64,000 nucleotides of DNA from Imbricaverruca yamaguchii (taxonomy: Eukaryota > Arthropoda > Thecostraca > Neoverrucidae). Under the pieces are notes generated by a model. That model saw nothing but the letters and a program-made list of their open reading frames with translations, was not told the DNA's origin and did not search any database. The position numbers were made by a program, and so were the translations under genes. Shown one piece after another: positions 1 to 11,500 of the stretch (its first letter is position 1; each line of letters begins with the position of its first letter). The DNA is taken from the NCBI GenBank assembly GCA_034440575.1, contig JAOTOL010001329.1, positions 569,501 through 633,500 on the forward strand, in the 5' to 3' direction.

Positions 1-55
1 GGCTATATCGTCCTCCGTCGTGTTCAGCGTTGGATTTTCACTTCCCGGTCTTGAA

Positions 56-205
56 TTCGGGGTGTATAATTTTAGGGTTTCCCAAAATATGGAGTGTATA
101 ATCTTGAGAAGCACTATGTAATGGAGTCGATAATTTTCCAGTTTGCCAAATTATGGAGTGTATGTTCAAACACCAAGTATTGGAGTGTATACATTTAATA
201 AATAA
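56..205. repeat. Degenerate AT-rich tandem repeat
   Basis: Four to five diverged copies of a motif close to ATGGAGTGTATAATTTT follow one another, separated by short AT-rich spacers. No coding potential is visible. It is an old local tandem duplication; copy borders are blurred. Confidence 0.5.
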
Positions 206-268
206 TTAAGTATATAGATTTCGAGAAAGAAAAAAATCAAGTGATGTTCCCTGGAATGGGGAATAAAA

Positions 269-450
269 ACCCGGGGACCTCGGTAGCTTAGTTGGTGGAA
301 CGTCGGAGTCTTGGATCGCAAGATTGTGGGTTCGTGTCTCGAGGCCCACGGTATTTGCAAAGTCCACCCGCGACCAATCGATATGATAAGTTGGCAACGC
401 TATATAACCTCGCGGTTGAATGAGTCGTAAAATAACCCGAGATTCTTCAA
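269..450 (+). mobile_element. tRNA-headed SINE, copy 1
   Basis: The first about 75 nt look like a tRNA gene. A box A-like TAGCTTAGTTGG lies near 283, a short TCTT/AAGA anticodon-like stem near 312, and a box B-like GGTTCGTGTCTC near 329. The body that follows contains CGCGACCAATCGAT and then GAGTCGTAAAATAACC. The same body, with other heads, recurs at 28.6, 38.9 and 53.6 kb. GAATAAAA lies on both sides (261-268 and 451-458) and is a plausible target-site duplication. No family name is assigned from memory. Confidence 0.7.
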
Positions 451-458
451 GAATAAAA

Positions 459-1100
459 CGCCCTCAAATCATTTGTTTGGTTCCTATCCTTGTATCTCAG
501 ACAACCTGATCAGGGCTACCACACCGTTGTCTGAAGTCGTCCACGTCGCGTGGATGACTTATAAGCCAACTTCCTGATCAATAATGGAGAAAATAATAAC
601 AAAAGTATACTTAATTGATGTCAACCAGGTTTATATATCCATACCTGTCACCCCTCATTGTGCATGTTCACACTGCACAACTAATACAAATTCACAACAC
701 ACCCCACGAGCAGGACCAGGGGGTCCATGAGCATTGGAGACGCCAAGCGGTAAAATCGTAAACTAACCTGGGGCAGAATGCATTGAGGGATATGGGGAAA
801 ACAACGTTAAGCACAATATCATGAAATATTTGGGGTAGCGCAGAACTAATGCCAGATTTAGAAATTGTGCATGTGTCGCATGTGCCGAGCGTGGGCCGTG
901 GTTTATGGTTATATGGCACCACGGACGCGCGACCCACTTGCGACTGTTCGCCCTGGCAGGGCCCAGTCGCGTTAGGGCAAGGCCAGAGGTGGCAGCGTGT
1001 ATAGTCGGGCCGTGGACAGTGAAAATATAGAGACCGTGATCTACCAGTGTATCGCAAGAGACGGGACTAAGCGTGCACCACCACATGGCGCGTCGGTAGT
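459..1100. other. Non-coding region before Gypsy-1 gag
   Basis: Short minus-strand reading frames here show no recognisable domain. The position suggests the 5' LTR and leader of Gypsy-1, but no matching 3' LTR is present in the window, so LTR borders and a primer-binding site cannot be fixed. Confidence 0.4.
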
Positions 1101-2891
1101 ATGGATCCGGACGCTCTCACCGAAACCCTCTCCCGCCTGACGGATCTGCTTACGGAGCAAGCCACGGCATCCGCCAGGAGAGAGGAACGGCTTCTGGCAC
1201 TGGCCGGATCGGCCACCCAGGCCAGACCGCAGCACAGAATGCTGACCGACTCCGCTGCTGACCGCACCGATGCCGCCGGTGCTGACCCTGGTTCAGCCAC
1301 CCGCGGCACGAGACGGCTGGGTGCGACAGCCACGCCTGCCCCCAGGCTGATGGAAGGTGCCAGCCTGCACGAGTTCGCCTCTTGGCGGGACAAATTCGAG
1401 GGATACGCCATTCTCACCGGTCTATATGACCTTCCGCCGGCGAGTCAAACCGCCGCCCTCGTCGCCCTGCTCGATGACCAGTGGACGCGAACCCTCCGTC
1501 ACGGCCTGGATATTGACGTCTCCACGTCCGACATCCAGACCATCATCCGGGGCATGGAGCGCCATCTGCGTCGGCAGCGTAACGTTATCCTGGACCGGCG
1601 AGAGTTCTTCCGCCGTCAGCAAGCGGACGGTGAGACAATTGATGAGTTTCTGATGGCTTTGCGCGAAATCGCCCAGTTTTGCGACTTCTGTCCACATTGC
1701 ACAGACTCACAGCTTCGTGGTCGCATCGTCACTGGGATCCGAGATGAGGACACCCTGCGTGCGCTTCTGAGCGAAAGTGGTCTCACCCTGCAGTCAGCAG
1801 TCCACATCTGCCGTTCGCAAGAAAACGCCCGTCAGAACTCGGCTGCCATGACAAACGGCCACGTCCAACCTGTGTCCGCATATCGTCGAAACAGGACTGC
1901 CCGTGCCCGTCAGTCAGACTCCAGCCGCCCAGGCACTCGTCGAAGGGATCCCAGCGGCTCAAACACCCGTCGGACAAACTCGCATCCGACGCTGGACAGG
2001 TGTCCCGCCTGCGGTCGCTACCCGCACGCCGACGGGCAGCCATGCCCTGCCCCGACGGCCACGTGTCACCTGTGTCACCGTCGCGGCCATTTTCGGGCAA
2101 GGTGTCGTCAACGTGGCGCGACATCTGGAACGGCTCCAGCACAGCGCAACAGCTCCAGACAAAGGGACTCGGGGCAGTATCGTGCGAACGTGTCCGACAT
2201 ACGAGTTTACGGCCTGTCGTCCCGCCGCTCTCCCAGGATCAGGCTGTTTACGACCCACCATAATGGTGCCGGCTCAACGCTCTGGACACCCGACACCGGA
2301 GCGGAAACTTCCTGCATTGGTGTGGCACAGGCTGCTGACTTGAACGTCGACATAGGTCGTTTGTCTCCACCCGCGGACAAGCTGTATGCAGCTGGTGGCC
2401 GCGAACTGCAGTGCTATGGGAATGTGCAGTGTGACCTGACATTGGGTGCAATCACAGCGACAGTGACCGTGCATGTCATACAGGCCCTGGACAGCGCCCT
2501 GCTCTCCTGGCACGACTCCATCGCCCTCGGAATTCTGCCACCGGACTTCCCCAGTCAGGTGGCGAGCATCGCCGCCGGTGGAACGGATACAGAAGCCGCG
2601 CCGCCTAGTGACAGCACTGTCAGACGAGAGGGGCTGTCACCGCCGCTAGATGGCAGCACCCCTACGAGGACGCGAGAGGGGGCGCCGGCGCGACCCCCGC
2701 GCCGACGAAAATTCAGCACGAACCAGACACTGGTGCACAAGTCAGATGATCCGGTAACCTGCTCTGTTCGTGGGCCGCTCCCGACCTGGGACCCGACTTG
2801 GGGAGCCTTCCCGGCAGCAACGAGCAGCTCACCTGGCGGTGCTCAAAGAAGCATTCCCACGCGTCTTCAGCACGGCCCCGCCTCTTCGTGA
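1101..2891 (+). CDS. Gypsy-1 Gag-protease polyprotein (596 aa)
   Basis: This frame encodes the retrotransposon capsid/nucleocapsid and an aspartic protease. Residues 1-90 are a charged N-terminus, and about 90-250 resemble a Ty3-type capsid with Arg/Gln-rich helices. A zinc knuckle of the CX2CX4HX4C type (CHLCHRRGHFRARC) lies near residues 320-335, after a second Cys-rich stretch (CPACGRYPHADGQPC). The protease active site is DTGAETS near residue 398. The tail is Pro/Arg-rich and overlaps the start of pol in another frame, so pol would need a frameshift. The ATG at 1101 is the first in frame. This is the only part of the element still open throughout. Confidence 0.82.
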   Translation: MDPDALTETLSRLTDLLTEQATASARREERLLALAGSATQARPQHRMLTDSAADRTDAAGADPGSATRGTRRLGATATPAPRLMEGASLHEFASWRDKFEGYAILTGLYDLPPASQTAALVALLDDQWTRTLRHGLDIDVSTSDIQTIIRGMERHLRRQRNVILDRREFFRRQQADGETIDEFLMALREIAQFCDFCPHCTDSQLRGRIVTGIRDEDTLRALLSESGLTLQSAVHICRSQENARQNSAAMTNGHVQPVSAYRRNRTARARQSDSSRPGTRRRDPSGSNTRRTNSHPTLDRCPACGRYPHADGQPCPAPTATCHLCHRRGHFRARCRQRGATSGTAPAQRNSSRQRDSGQYRANVSDIRVYGLSSRRSPRIRLFTTHHNGAGSTLWTPDTGAETSCIGVAQAADLNVDIGRLSPPADKLYAAGGRELQCYGNVQCDLTLGAITATVTVHVIQALDSALLSWHDSIALGILPPDFPSQVASIAAGGTDTEAAPPSDSTVRREGLSPPLDGSTPTRTREGAPARPPRRRKFSTNQTLVHKSDDPVTCSVRGPLPTWDPTWGAFPAATSSSPGGAQRSIPTRLQHGPASS

Positions 2892-5240
2892 AATGACTGG
2901 TGGCCCGGCACGCATCCAGCTGATGGACGACGCCCGTACACATGCTGTCACAGCAGCTCGTCCCATCCCCTTCGCGTGGCAGGATGATATCCGTCAGCAG
3001 TTGGACGAGCTTCTGGAGCAGGGTGTTATCGCTCCCGTGGATTATCCCACAGATTGATGCCACCCCATCGTCCCAGTATCGAAACACGCAGATCCTGAGG
3101 GTAGCCATGGTTCAGCAGTGTGTCTCACTGTCGACCTCACTCGCTTGCACAAGTACGTTCGGCGTGGCGCCCACTCAGTGTGCACACCGCAGGAGGCGGT
3201 CTCCACCATCGGTGTCGGGGCGCGTTACTTCACGAAGCTGGACGCCCGATCGGGTTACTTCCAGGTGCCAATAGACCGTCGTGACCAGGACCTCACCTGC
3301 TTCATTACGCCGTGGGGTCGGTTCCGCATGCTACGACTGCCTCAAGGTCTCTCCGCGAGCGGCGACGAATATAACCGGCGAGGTGACCAAGCCCTCTCCG
3401 GCATCAGTCGTACATGTAAAATCGTTGACGACGTGCTGGCACACGACTGCCAGTATGCACCGCACCTGCAACACGTGATCCAAATCAATCTTGGAGCGGT
3501 GTGACGCAACCGGCATTACGCTGCACCCCGGTAAACTGGTGTTTGCCGAGCCGTCGGTTAGCTACTGTTGCTACGATGTGACTGCCGACGGCTACACAGT
3601 CGACCAGCGGAAGGTAAAGTCCATCGCTGAGTTCCCCACACCTGTCAATCTCACAGATCTGCGCAGTTTCATGGGACTCGTGAACCAACTGGGTGCCTTC
3701 TCGTCTGATACTGCGCTGGCAGCCGAGCCGCTGCGTGACCTGTTGCGGCCCCAGAACATATGGATATGGACCGAGGCTCACACTTAGGCCTTTGAGGCAG
3801 TGAAAAGGACGTTCGTGTCACCCCCAGTGCTCGTGTACTTTGATACGCGACGACCCACCGCCTTCCAGACTGACGCCTCTCGGTTGCACGGCCTGGGATA
3901 CGCCCTTCTCCAACGTCACGACGAACAGTGGCGGCTGGTGCAATGCGGCTCACGATTCCTGTCGGCCACGGAATCACGATACGCCGTCATCGAGCTGGAG
4001 CTCCTCGCTGTGACCTGGGCCGTACGCAAGTGCCACCTGTTTTTGGCAAGCCTCCCGTCATTCGACGTTCTCACCGACCACCGCCCGCTGGTGCCCATCC
4101 TCAACCAGAAATATCTGCTGGAGATCGACAATCCCCGACTGCGACACCTCCGCATGAAGCTCCTCGAGTCTGACAAGAAGCTTGACATGAAGCTTCACGA
4201 CAGTCTGACAGTCCGGCAAGCATCACTGTATCCCAGATGCTCTCTCCAGAGCCCCCGTGGATGACCCCACACCAGACGACGAGGAAGCCGAAGATGACGT
4301 GACTCATCAGCTTCACAGTCGTCGTGCGTTCAATGACCCAGCTGGATCCAGACGGAGCCCGGGTGTCTCCCATCGAGGATGCCACGCTGACCCGCGTCCG
4401 CGACGCCGCCCGCGCCGACGCCGAGTACATAGCGTTGTGCGAGGCCGTGACAAACGGCTTCCCTGATCAGAGACGTGACCTGCCCGCTGCCCTGAGGCCA
4501 TACTGGGGCGTGCGAGATCGCCTGGCCGTTGACGACGGCATCCTGGTATGTGGTCCTCGTCTGGTCATCCCCAGAAGCCTCATAACAGAGACTGCAGCGC
4601 CTGCACGACTCGCACCAAGGAATCGAACGCGCACAGCGCCGCGCACGCCAGTCTGTATACTGGGCCGGCATCGACCGCGATGTTGCCGACACCGTTGGCT
4701 CCTGCCAGGTATGCCGTGAACGGCTGCCTCGCCAGCAGCGAGAGCCACTGGTGTCGGACCCCCCGCCGAGCCGAGTCGTCGAGTCTGTGTCCACATATTT
4801 CTTCAGTCACGCAGGCAAGACCTACCTGGTGTACGTTGATCGGCTCTCCGTGTGGCCCGCAGTTGTGCACTGCGCCGGCAACGCCACCGCCCGGACTCTG
4901 ATCCGGCACCTGCCGGAAATCTTCGCCTCCACCGGTGTTCCCTGTGTGCTACGCAGCGACGGTGGCCCGCAGTACACTGCCCATCTCACCAGAGACTTCC
5001 TGCGGCGCTGGGGCGTAACACATCGCATGTCTACCCCGCACTACCCCTAGTCCAATGGCCACGCTGAGGAGGCCGTCAAACTGGTGAAGAGACTGGTGCA
5101 GAAAGTGACCGTAGCGGGGGACCTTGACTGTGATGCGTCCGCTCGTGGGCTGCTAGAGCTTCGCAACACCCCGCGAGCGGACCACCGGTCACCCGCTCAA
5201 ATCCTTTACGGCCGTCCTCTGCGCTCAGAGGTCCCCATGC
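2770..5240 (+). pseudogene. Gypsy-1 pol remnant (RT, RNase H, integrase)
   Basis: The RT region (2.8-3.8 kb) shows LTVDLTRLHKYV-like and FTKLDARSGYFQVPI motifs and a YxDD-box equivalent VDDVL at about 3.43 kb. RNase H (3.8-4.2 kb) starts FQTDAS and ends with a LTDHRPL motif. Integrase (4.6-5.2 kb) has an HHCC-like zinc finger, a first Asp in YVDRLS, a second in RSDGGPQYTA and the glutamate region after NGHAEEA. The frame changes between RT and RNase H, within RNase H-integrase and again before the DDE core, with in-frame stops at 3055, 3785 and about 5048. Non-functional. Confidence 0.85.
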
Positions 5241-5262
5241 ACCACCGTGTAGTACAGTTATA

Positions 5263-5601
5263 GTACAAGTAGGGGTGAATAACATAGGTACTGCTAGGAA
5301 TGAGGAGCTGCTGCAGGATTATAGGGCCCTTCTGGCCTCCCTCAATGATAGCAATAGGAGAGTCATTGTAACTGCAATTTTGCCTAGGGCTGGAGCCTCC
5401 CCTGAGTGGAGCTCTAGAGCACTGCCAGCCAACGCTAGGGTAGGTAAGCTCTGCCATGAATTAGGTTTCACATTTGTTAATGAGTGGTGCAGGTTTTATG
5501 GATCCTGGGACCTCTATCAGAGGGATGGCCTCCACTTCTCCGAGAAGGGGGTTCATGTGTTCCAGGGAAACAATATGTTCATAGGGCCGGCTAGGTTATA
5601 A
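5263..5601 (+). pseudogene. SGNH/GDSL-hydrolase domain fragment (retroelement ORF1-type)
   Basis: About 113 codons stay open: VQVGVNNIGTARNEELL at the start, VIVTAILPR in the middle and DLYQRDGLHFSEKGV at the end. A VGxND-like block followed by a DGLHxSxxG block is the block III / Asp-His arrangement of SGNH hydrolases. Such esterase domains are known from ORF1 of CR1/L2-type LINEs and related retroelements. The N-terminal nucleophile block is absent. The frame begins at the ruined end of Gypsy-1 integrase. The short repeat GTACAG/GTACAA at the joint suggests end-joining. The parent element is not otherwise present. Confidence 0.6.
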
Positions 5602-6349
5602 CGACGACAGGGTACGTGCCCAACATGGTATGGATCCGTGCCCGCCCGTGGGATACGTCAAACCTGGTCGCAAGTGTACGACGAATAAGGCCCGGCGCGG
5701 CATCGATCGAACTTAAGGCTAGGTATGACGGTCAAAGACATCAGAGCACTTGTATCAGCCCTCGGAGTCAGTACGATGAGCCCCCTCGTTGAAGTTAAGA
5801 CTTTGTCCAGGCTAGAAACGCTGCCAATAATGGCTAGGCCAGCCATGATTGGCAGTGAAAGGATTACTTGTTCGGCCCAGTAATACCATCAAAATTAGAG
5901 CATTGGTCTGTCGAACTATGTGTTTGTGTGCCGCTGAAAGGGGGGGTGGTCAAGAGCTAAATTTGGGGACCAAGCAATTCATTAATTAATAAGGAGAGCA
6001 TGAATGGGGCGAGCGAATGTGAAGTGAATGAGTGGAATGAACGTGAGTAGGTAGATTTAAGGATCAGCGGAAGCCGCTTGGGGCTCAACACAGGCACCTA
6101 TTTCGTGCGGTACATTGCACAAAATTATACCACTACTAGCGTCCAAACAGTCCCAACACGGACATGTCACTCAAACCAATGACGAATTTAATTATCATCA
6201 ATTATCTAATGCAACGTATTAATTATAATCTGACTAAAGACTCTCACTTACCTATATGGTGTTCCCAAAACTTTGACCTCGCACATATATAAATTCGTGT
6301 TAGGGACGGCAACTCAAACGAACATCACGACGGCTGGGGTTTCGGGATG
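5602..6349. other. Gene-free stretch
   Basis: No open frame with a recognisable domain, no tandem array and no tRNA-like box pair were seen. Composition shifts to AT-rich after 5.9 kb. Confidence 0.4.
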
Positions 6350-6715
6350 TGTGGTGGAATTGGCGGTGAAAAACAACAAAATACACCACTGACATAGACA
6401 CATTGAACAAAGGAGTGAGTTAGGTCAAGCCCTCAGTAAGTCAGTTAGTTCAAGTAGTTCAATCAGTTTTAGTTTAATTTAGGCTGCATCAAGAATACAT
6501 TGTACACACCCACTTCACACACCCATACCAGTTACAGTTAAGTTAGGTTGGGTCTAAAATACCATAAACCCGATGCATACACCCACACCCCACTCACCCC
6601 ACACACACACCCACCCCACTCGCACCCCGAACACCCACACCCCCACTACACCCCGCACACCCACACCCACCACCACCCCGGACACCCCACCGACGGCGGA
6701 GCCGCCACCCCTACA
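6350..6715 (+). repeat. LTR-like direct repeat, copy 1
   Basis: This copy starts TGTGGTGGAATTGG and ends GCCGCCACCCCTACA, so it has TG...CA ends like an LTR. A C/A-rich CACACCC tract fills the second half. It matches 8161-8505 along its whole length. Flanks show no matching target-site duplication, and the 1.4 kb between the copies has no retroelement coding, so a pair of solo repeats is as likely as one element. Confidence 0.6.
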
Positions 6716-8160
6716 GTAGGCATTTGGCAGGTAGGAGGCTCCGTTCCCAATTACAACGGCAGAGCTCTTACAACCCAAAAGTGGGTTCTGAATGACAAGA
6801 ATTTGGTCATGGACACCTCTAGAATTCAACATACTTTTTACTGTCCGGAAAGGCCGCATAATCTAGGCCTGGCAGTCATAAATTTCTTACGGCAGGTTTC
6901 AATTGGAAAAACGCCAGTAGTGCAACCAAGAGTCCATATCAAGTGGAGGGAAATGGTCCCCTTTTGGCAAGAGCGGATCCAGCATGCTGAAATGTTAAAA
7001 TATCTCACGGAAAGGATCGAAAGGCGCAATAGAAGCTTCGCGGTCTCTGCCTAAAACGTCTGCTTCACAAAATTGAATTAGCACCTTTCAGACAAAAAAG
7101 GCGTCCCAACAGCGTCCAACTCCATTTGCTCCCCCTCAGCGAATATCCCGCTGAAGATGTTTCTCAGAGGAAATGTGCTCCCTCCCCGATGAGAATTCCT
7201 CGATCCGCCCCTGATTGCAACGCCGCAGGTTCTACCTAAATGCGAGGTAAGGTAGGTCCTTCACTTCATCTCCACACCATCCCCAGCAAGACGTATCCAT
7301 CCTGCTACCGCCATCGTCGGTCAAATTTCCCGACGCCACTCAGTTCTGCTATTCTTTTTTATACTGCCAATCCAATCTCCCTGACACCATACTGTTTTAT
7401 GTACTTTTGAGGGATAAGTCCCTATGTTGGTCCCCAAGTAATGCAAACCTTTATATGGAGGTTGCCCCGAATCAATTTGGTTCGTCCATTGCTTTCATGC
7501 ATTGCACCCTCCTCCCAGTAACTTTCAGACATCGAAGCCTGTTGTTGCCCAGCTTTATGCTAAGAGCACCATCATACCCGTACTATCGTTTTAATGACAT
7601 CCTCCCGACATCACCGGTTTCACCGTACGTCTGTGTGATACCGCCGCCCCATACTACATGATGGACTGTCATGAGTTCTTATTACTTCGCCGGTCCCGTT
7701 CTGGATTTCGATTCGGAGTCGAAATCCTCAACCGCCATGCATTACTCACTTATCCTGCACGGGCGAACCTGGCGAGACGATGCTCATGGGGACTCCTTCC
7801 AAAACACCGCGGACTCTTAGCAAAATTATCGGTTGAAGGGGTATATATGAAGGTAATTTGGAGGGCTGTGAAGACCTATTTACTGGCGGATCCAAAGGAG
7901 GGTTAACTAGTTCTTCCCTCCCCTAAGGGGACAATTTTTGTAGAAATTGCAAGCAAAAATGTCATTTTATCCAAATCTAAGAACATATGATGACGAATAT
8001 TACGTCAGAGACCATAAGCGCACCGGAGGGGGGGGGGTGCCGGGCCACCCCATGAGACCAAAGTGCCCTTTTGGCAAAAAAGTGCCCTTTTGACCGAAAA
8101 GTGCCCTCTTGGCCGGAATGTTCCAAATTTAGTCCAAAAGTCACCTCCCTTATGTCAAGA
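6716..8160. other. Non-coding region between the two LTR-like repeats
   Basis: The short open frames carry no recognisable domain. Near 8058-8118 there are three imperfect copies of a ~19-bp unit (AAGTGCCCTTTTGGCC-like). No primer-binding site or polypurine tract could be recognised next to the flanking repeats. Confidence 0.4.
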
Positions 8161-8505
8161 TGTGGTGGAATTGGCGGTGAAAAAACAACACAATACACCA
8201 CTGACATAGGCACAACGAACAAAGGAGTGAGTTAGGTCAAGCCCTCACTAAGTTCAGCAGTTCAACCAGTGTCAGTCGAGTTTAGGCAATATCTAGAATA
8301 CATTGTACACACCCACTTCACACACCCATGCCACTCAGTCGAGTTTCAGTTTAGGTTAGCAACAGCTAAAACACACATTTAACACATTGTACACACCCAA
8401 TTCACTCCTCCACACACCCGCACCCCACTCACCCCACAACCCACTCACACCCACACCCACCACCACCCCAGACATCCCACCGACGGCAGAGCCGCCACCC
8501 CTACA
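8161..8505 (+). repeat. LTR-like direct repeat, copy 2
   Basis: Same orientation and same TG...CA ends as the copy at 6350-6715. It shares the block AAAGGAGTGAGTTAGGTC and the CACACCC tract, with small indels. Confidence 0.6.
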
Positions 8506-11500
8506 CCTACCAGTCTCCTGTCGACATATTTGTGTGGTCTCCAGCCCAACTGTTGCGTCAGTCCGTTTCAGCGCTTTCCCGCGGTCTCATGGGGTCTGCG
8601 GCCGCTAGTTAGGCCTTCTGTCACATTCACATTCCCCCGGGCACGCTTGTGATGACCAGACCAGATTTTAGGGTGTCCTGCCCATGCAATAGTCCTGCAG
8701 ATTCATCAGGTACGAGCTGTTTGCCTTTTGCCCTGGGATGCCAGCGATGGCTCCCGTTGAATTTGCATGAGGTCGTGGGGCCATAGAATAGCCTACAGTG
8801 CATGCGGCTAAGGAGCGGGAATAATATATCGGCCCCTGGGTCCTCATCATTTCCCACCAATTACTTGGGCGGGCTGATGAAACGATGCAAATCCCCAATG
8901 CGACTTACGAGCTCTCATATTTGACATGTGAATGGCCGAGGCGCATTCTAATTGGGGGGGGGACTATTAGACTATAAGATAGTGGAATCTCAATGACGAT
9001 GACGAATTGTAGCTTAGGGGCGCGTCGATTGCGATGTCATTTTGCGCCCATGAACAAAATTCCTGGGTCTGCATCTGCACGCTCCTTGGTACGCCATTGA
9101 ATCCAGTATTCAATTATTCACGCACGTCATGCACATGTTCGCCACATTGACCCCATGGCTACTGCATGCAGACTTCTTATGCAATACGAAATGCAAGAGT
9201 ATTCGCTTCAATGCAATACGGCTGAGAATACCATTGTCAAGCACTGGAAAATATGCCACGATTTAGGTAGACAGCAACCACCACAATTCCAAAGAAAAAG
9301 TAGAATGGTTGACAGCCATCTGAGCGCATACGCTACCCATGTCCATTCATGATGAACTATATCATATCTACCTGCGCCATTGCAAGCGGGAGCTGCAGTT
9401 TCTTCTTCAGTTTATTCAGACAGACATGAGTATTTAGCAATTCCACATATTGCGCCTGGCAACACACTATGTATGTACGAAAACTTACCATACTGATAGT
9501 GGCACACTAACCGGCTGTCCTTCTACTTCACTAGCGTGTCGGATCATTCCCGTCTGGAATGCATGCCATGCCGCCGCCATGGCACGACTTGTTTCGCGAG
9601 AAGTATGTTGGGTATGCACATGTCACAACCATACATAGCTTCCATAAACTTGAAATGGGCAACGCACAGCCCGGGTACGGCGGAGACTGCGATCCCATTT
9701 TGCACATGTGATATTGCATATAACATGGTGTTGAGGTGGAACGGTGAAACTCCCGGTCTTCTGGGTTCTTCGTACTAAGGTGGGGCTACATCCAGCGAAG
9801 GTACGAAAACGTTTAGTTCATCTTCGATTGCTGGTGGACCTGCAAAATATAGAAAAACAGACATGACTAACTCAACAACGAAGATCTAATTTTTAATCGA
9901 GAACTGCATATGAGGAATCGACCAACAAGCAAAAGCGGCTAGTTTATATGGTACGAATATTATACAGTCCCGACACATGAATCATTTACCATCGTCAGCG
10001 GAGGCCACGCAGCATCCCCTTGCAGGCTTTTTATCTTCGCCAGTTTTTGAACATATTGGGCAATTGGGATGGACCTTTCTGATGTTTCCTAACTAAACTC
10101 ATTGCCACATTCGTCGCCACACATCATGGCCTGGTCTAAATGGGGATTTTTGGATGAAATTGGCGTAAATTGCATGTCTCCAGGTTCCCTCAGGGAATAT
10201 GGGGCACGATTTGTTCAACAAATGCATTTGAAGATATTTAGCTTATGTGAGTACTGCCCTACTACAAGCTACTTTACTGAACAGCCGAACGATCTAATAA
10301 TGAATGCTCTAATTCATTCGCCACTAGGAAGCATACGAATGCTTCACAATACATTGCATGAAACATGTAGCGAGACAGCTTTCGCGTTTATTGTCTCCTT
10401 GCACCAATGGCTGCAATGGTCGTGCCGTTCGGCCGGCAGCAATTTTTTTTTCACGCGAGGCCGCACGGTCAGATGATCCAGCGTTAGGCTATCTCCATCA
10501 AGTCGACCAGGTTACCGGTATCGCCAGCAGACAGTCATGAAAATCGCACATGGGCGGCAGCAGTAGTGGAAACCGGAGTCTCTGTCACGCTATGTCCCCC
10601 ACTATACTTCCGGGTCACCGGGGCCGAGACCATTGGAGAACAAACCCCGTGCATTCTGAGCATATGGGCACCGATCACTGGTGAGGAAGCAGGAGAGCTT
10701 GAGGTCGGTACACGACAAACCCCTCCAATGATTCGGGACGGTGTCGGTGAGCTGGGATGGGTTTCGCTCACTGGCGACAGCTTTGGCGCCAAAAGGTTGC
10801 GGCGAACATGTCACAACATATTAAGTATCGTCGAGGGGATCAGGAAATGGTCCTCTGGCAAAGCAGTGCGAGTTGGATGGCGGAAGGAGGGCATTGTGCA
10901 CGTCAGTCAGACCAATAACCCAACGGAAATCTTCTAGCGATGCTCATTGAGCTGCGATTCCGCCGATGTTATTACCATAAAACGCAGTTGGTATAGACAA
11001 CCGTGGCGGTGGGCTTGCGATGCGGCGGATGTGCACGTTCGTAGTCGCATAGCTCGCCGTGACAAGTAGTCGTTGGGCACTTGCTGATCTGCTTCTCAGC
11101 AATCCTGCCAGCACGGAAAGTGATTTGCACAAGCAGACAAGTACTTAAGCTCGTCATGGTGTGATTAGAGGTGATGGCTGAAGACACCAGACTATGTGGA
11201 TCCATCACACCTGTTGATCCATAATTTGATCCCCATTGGGCCTAAGGTAATATTCTATGGGAATATGATCAATGCCTTGATGGATACATTGATACTCAGC
11301 TTCTGATCAGGCACATACACGCTACTGTAGAGTCTGCAAAATCCAACCTATCTCAGTCTAGGTCATTCCAGCAAGATTGACCTCTCGCCGAAACTCCTCC
11401 AGCACTTGAAATGTTTACAGTAACACTCCATGAACATTTCGGCAATTGCTGATATCTCTGCAAGACCTTTGTCAGTGAGCCTCGCCTGAAAATTGGATGG

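Larger units (their letters stand above)
1101..5240 (+). mobile_element. Gypsy-1: decayed Ty3/gypsy LTR retrotransposon
   Basis: The order gag - protease - reverse transcriptase - RNase H - integrase is that of Ty3/gypsy elements. Gag-protease is one open frame; pol is broken by frame changes and stops (TGA at 3055, TAG at 3785, TAG near 5048). It is GC-richer than its surroundings. The 3' end is missing: integrase coding stops near 5.24 kb where an unrelated SGNH-hydrolase fragment begins. It is inactive. No env-like frame is seen. Confidence 0.88.

Noticed and set aside
276..350. A functional tRNA gene
   Set aside because: Box A- and B-like sequences exist but the acceptor and anticodon stems do not pair properly, and the sequence continues into a repeated SINE body.
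6548..6760. His/Pro-rich protein (HPHPHYTPHTHTHHHPGH)
   Set aside because: It translates the CACACCC tract of the LTR-like repeat, which recurs at 8.4 kb.
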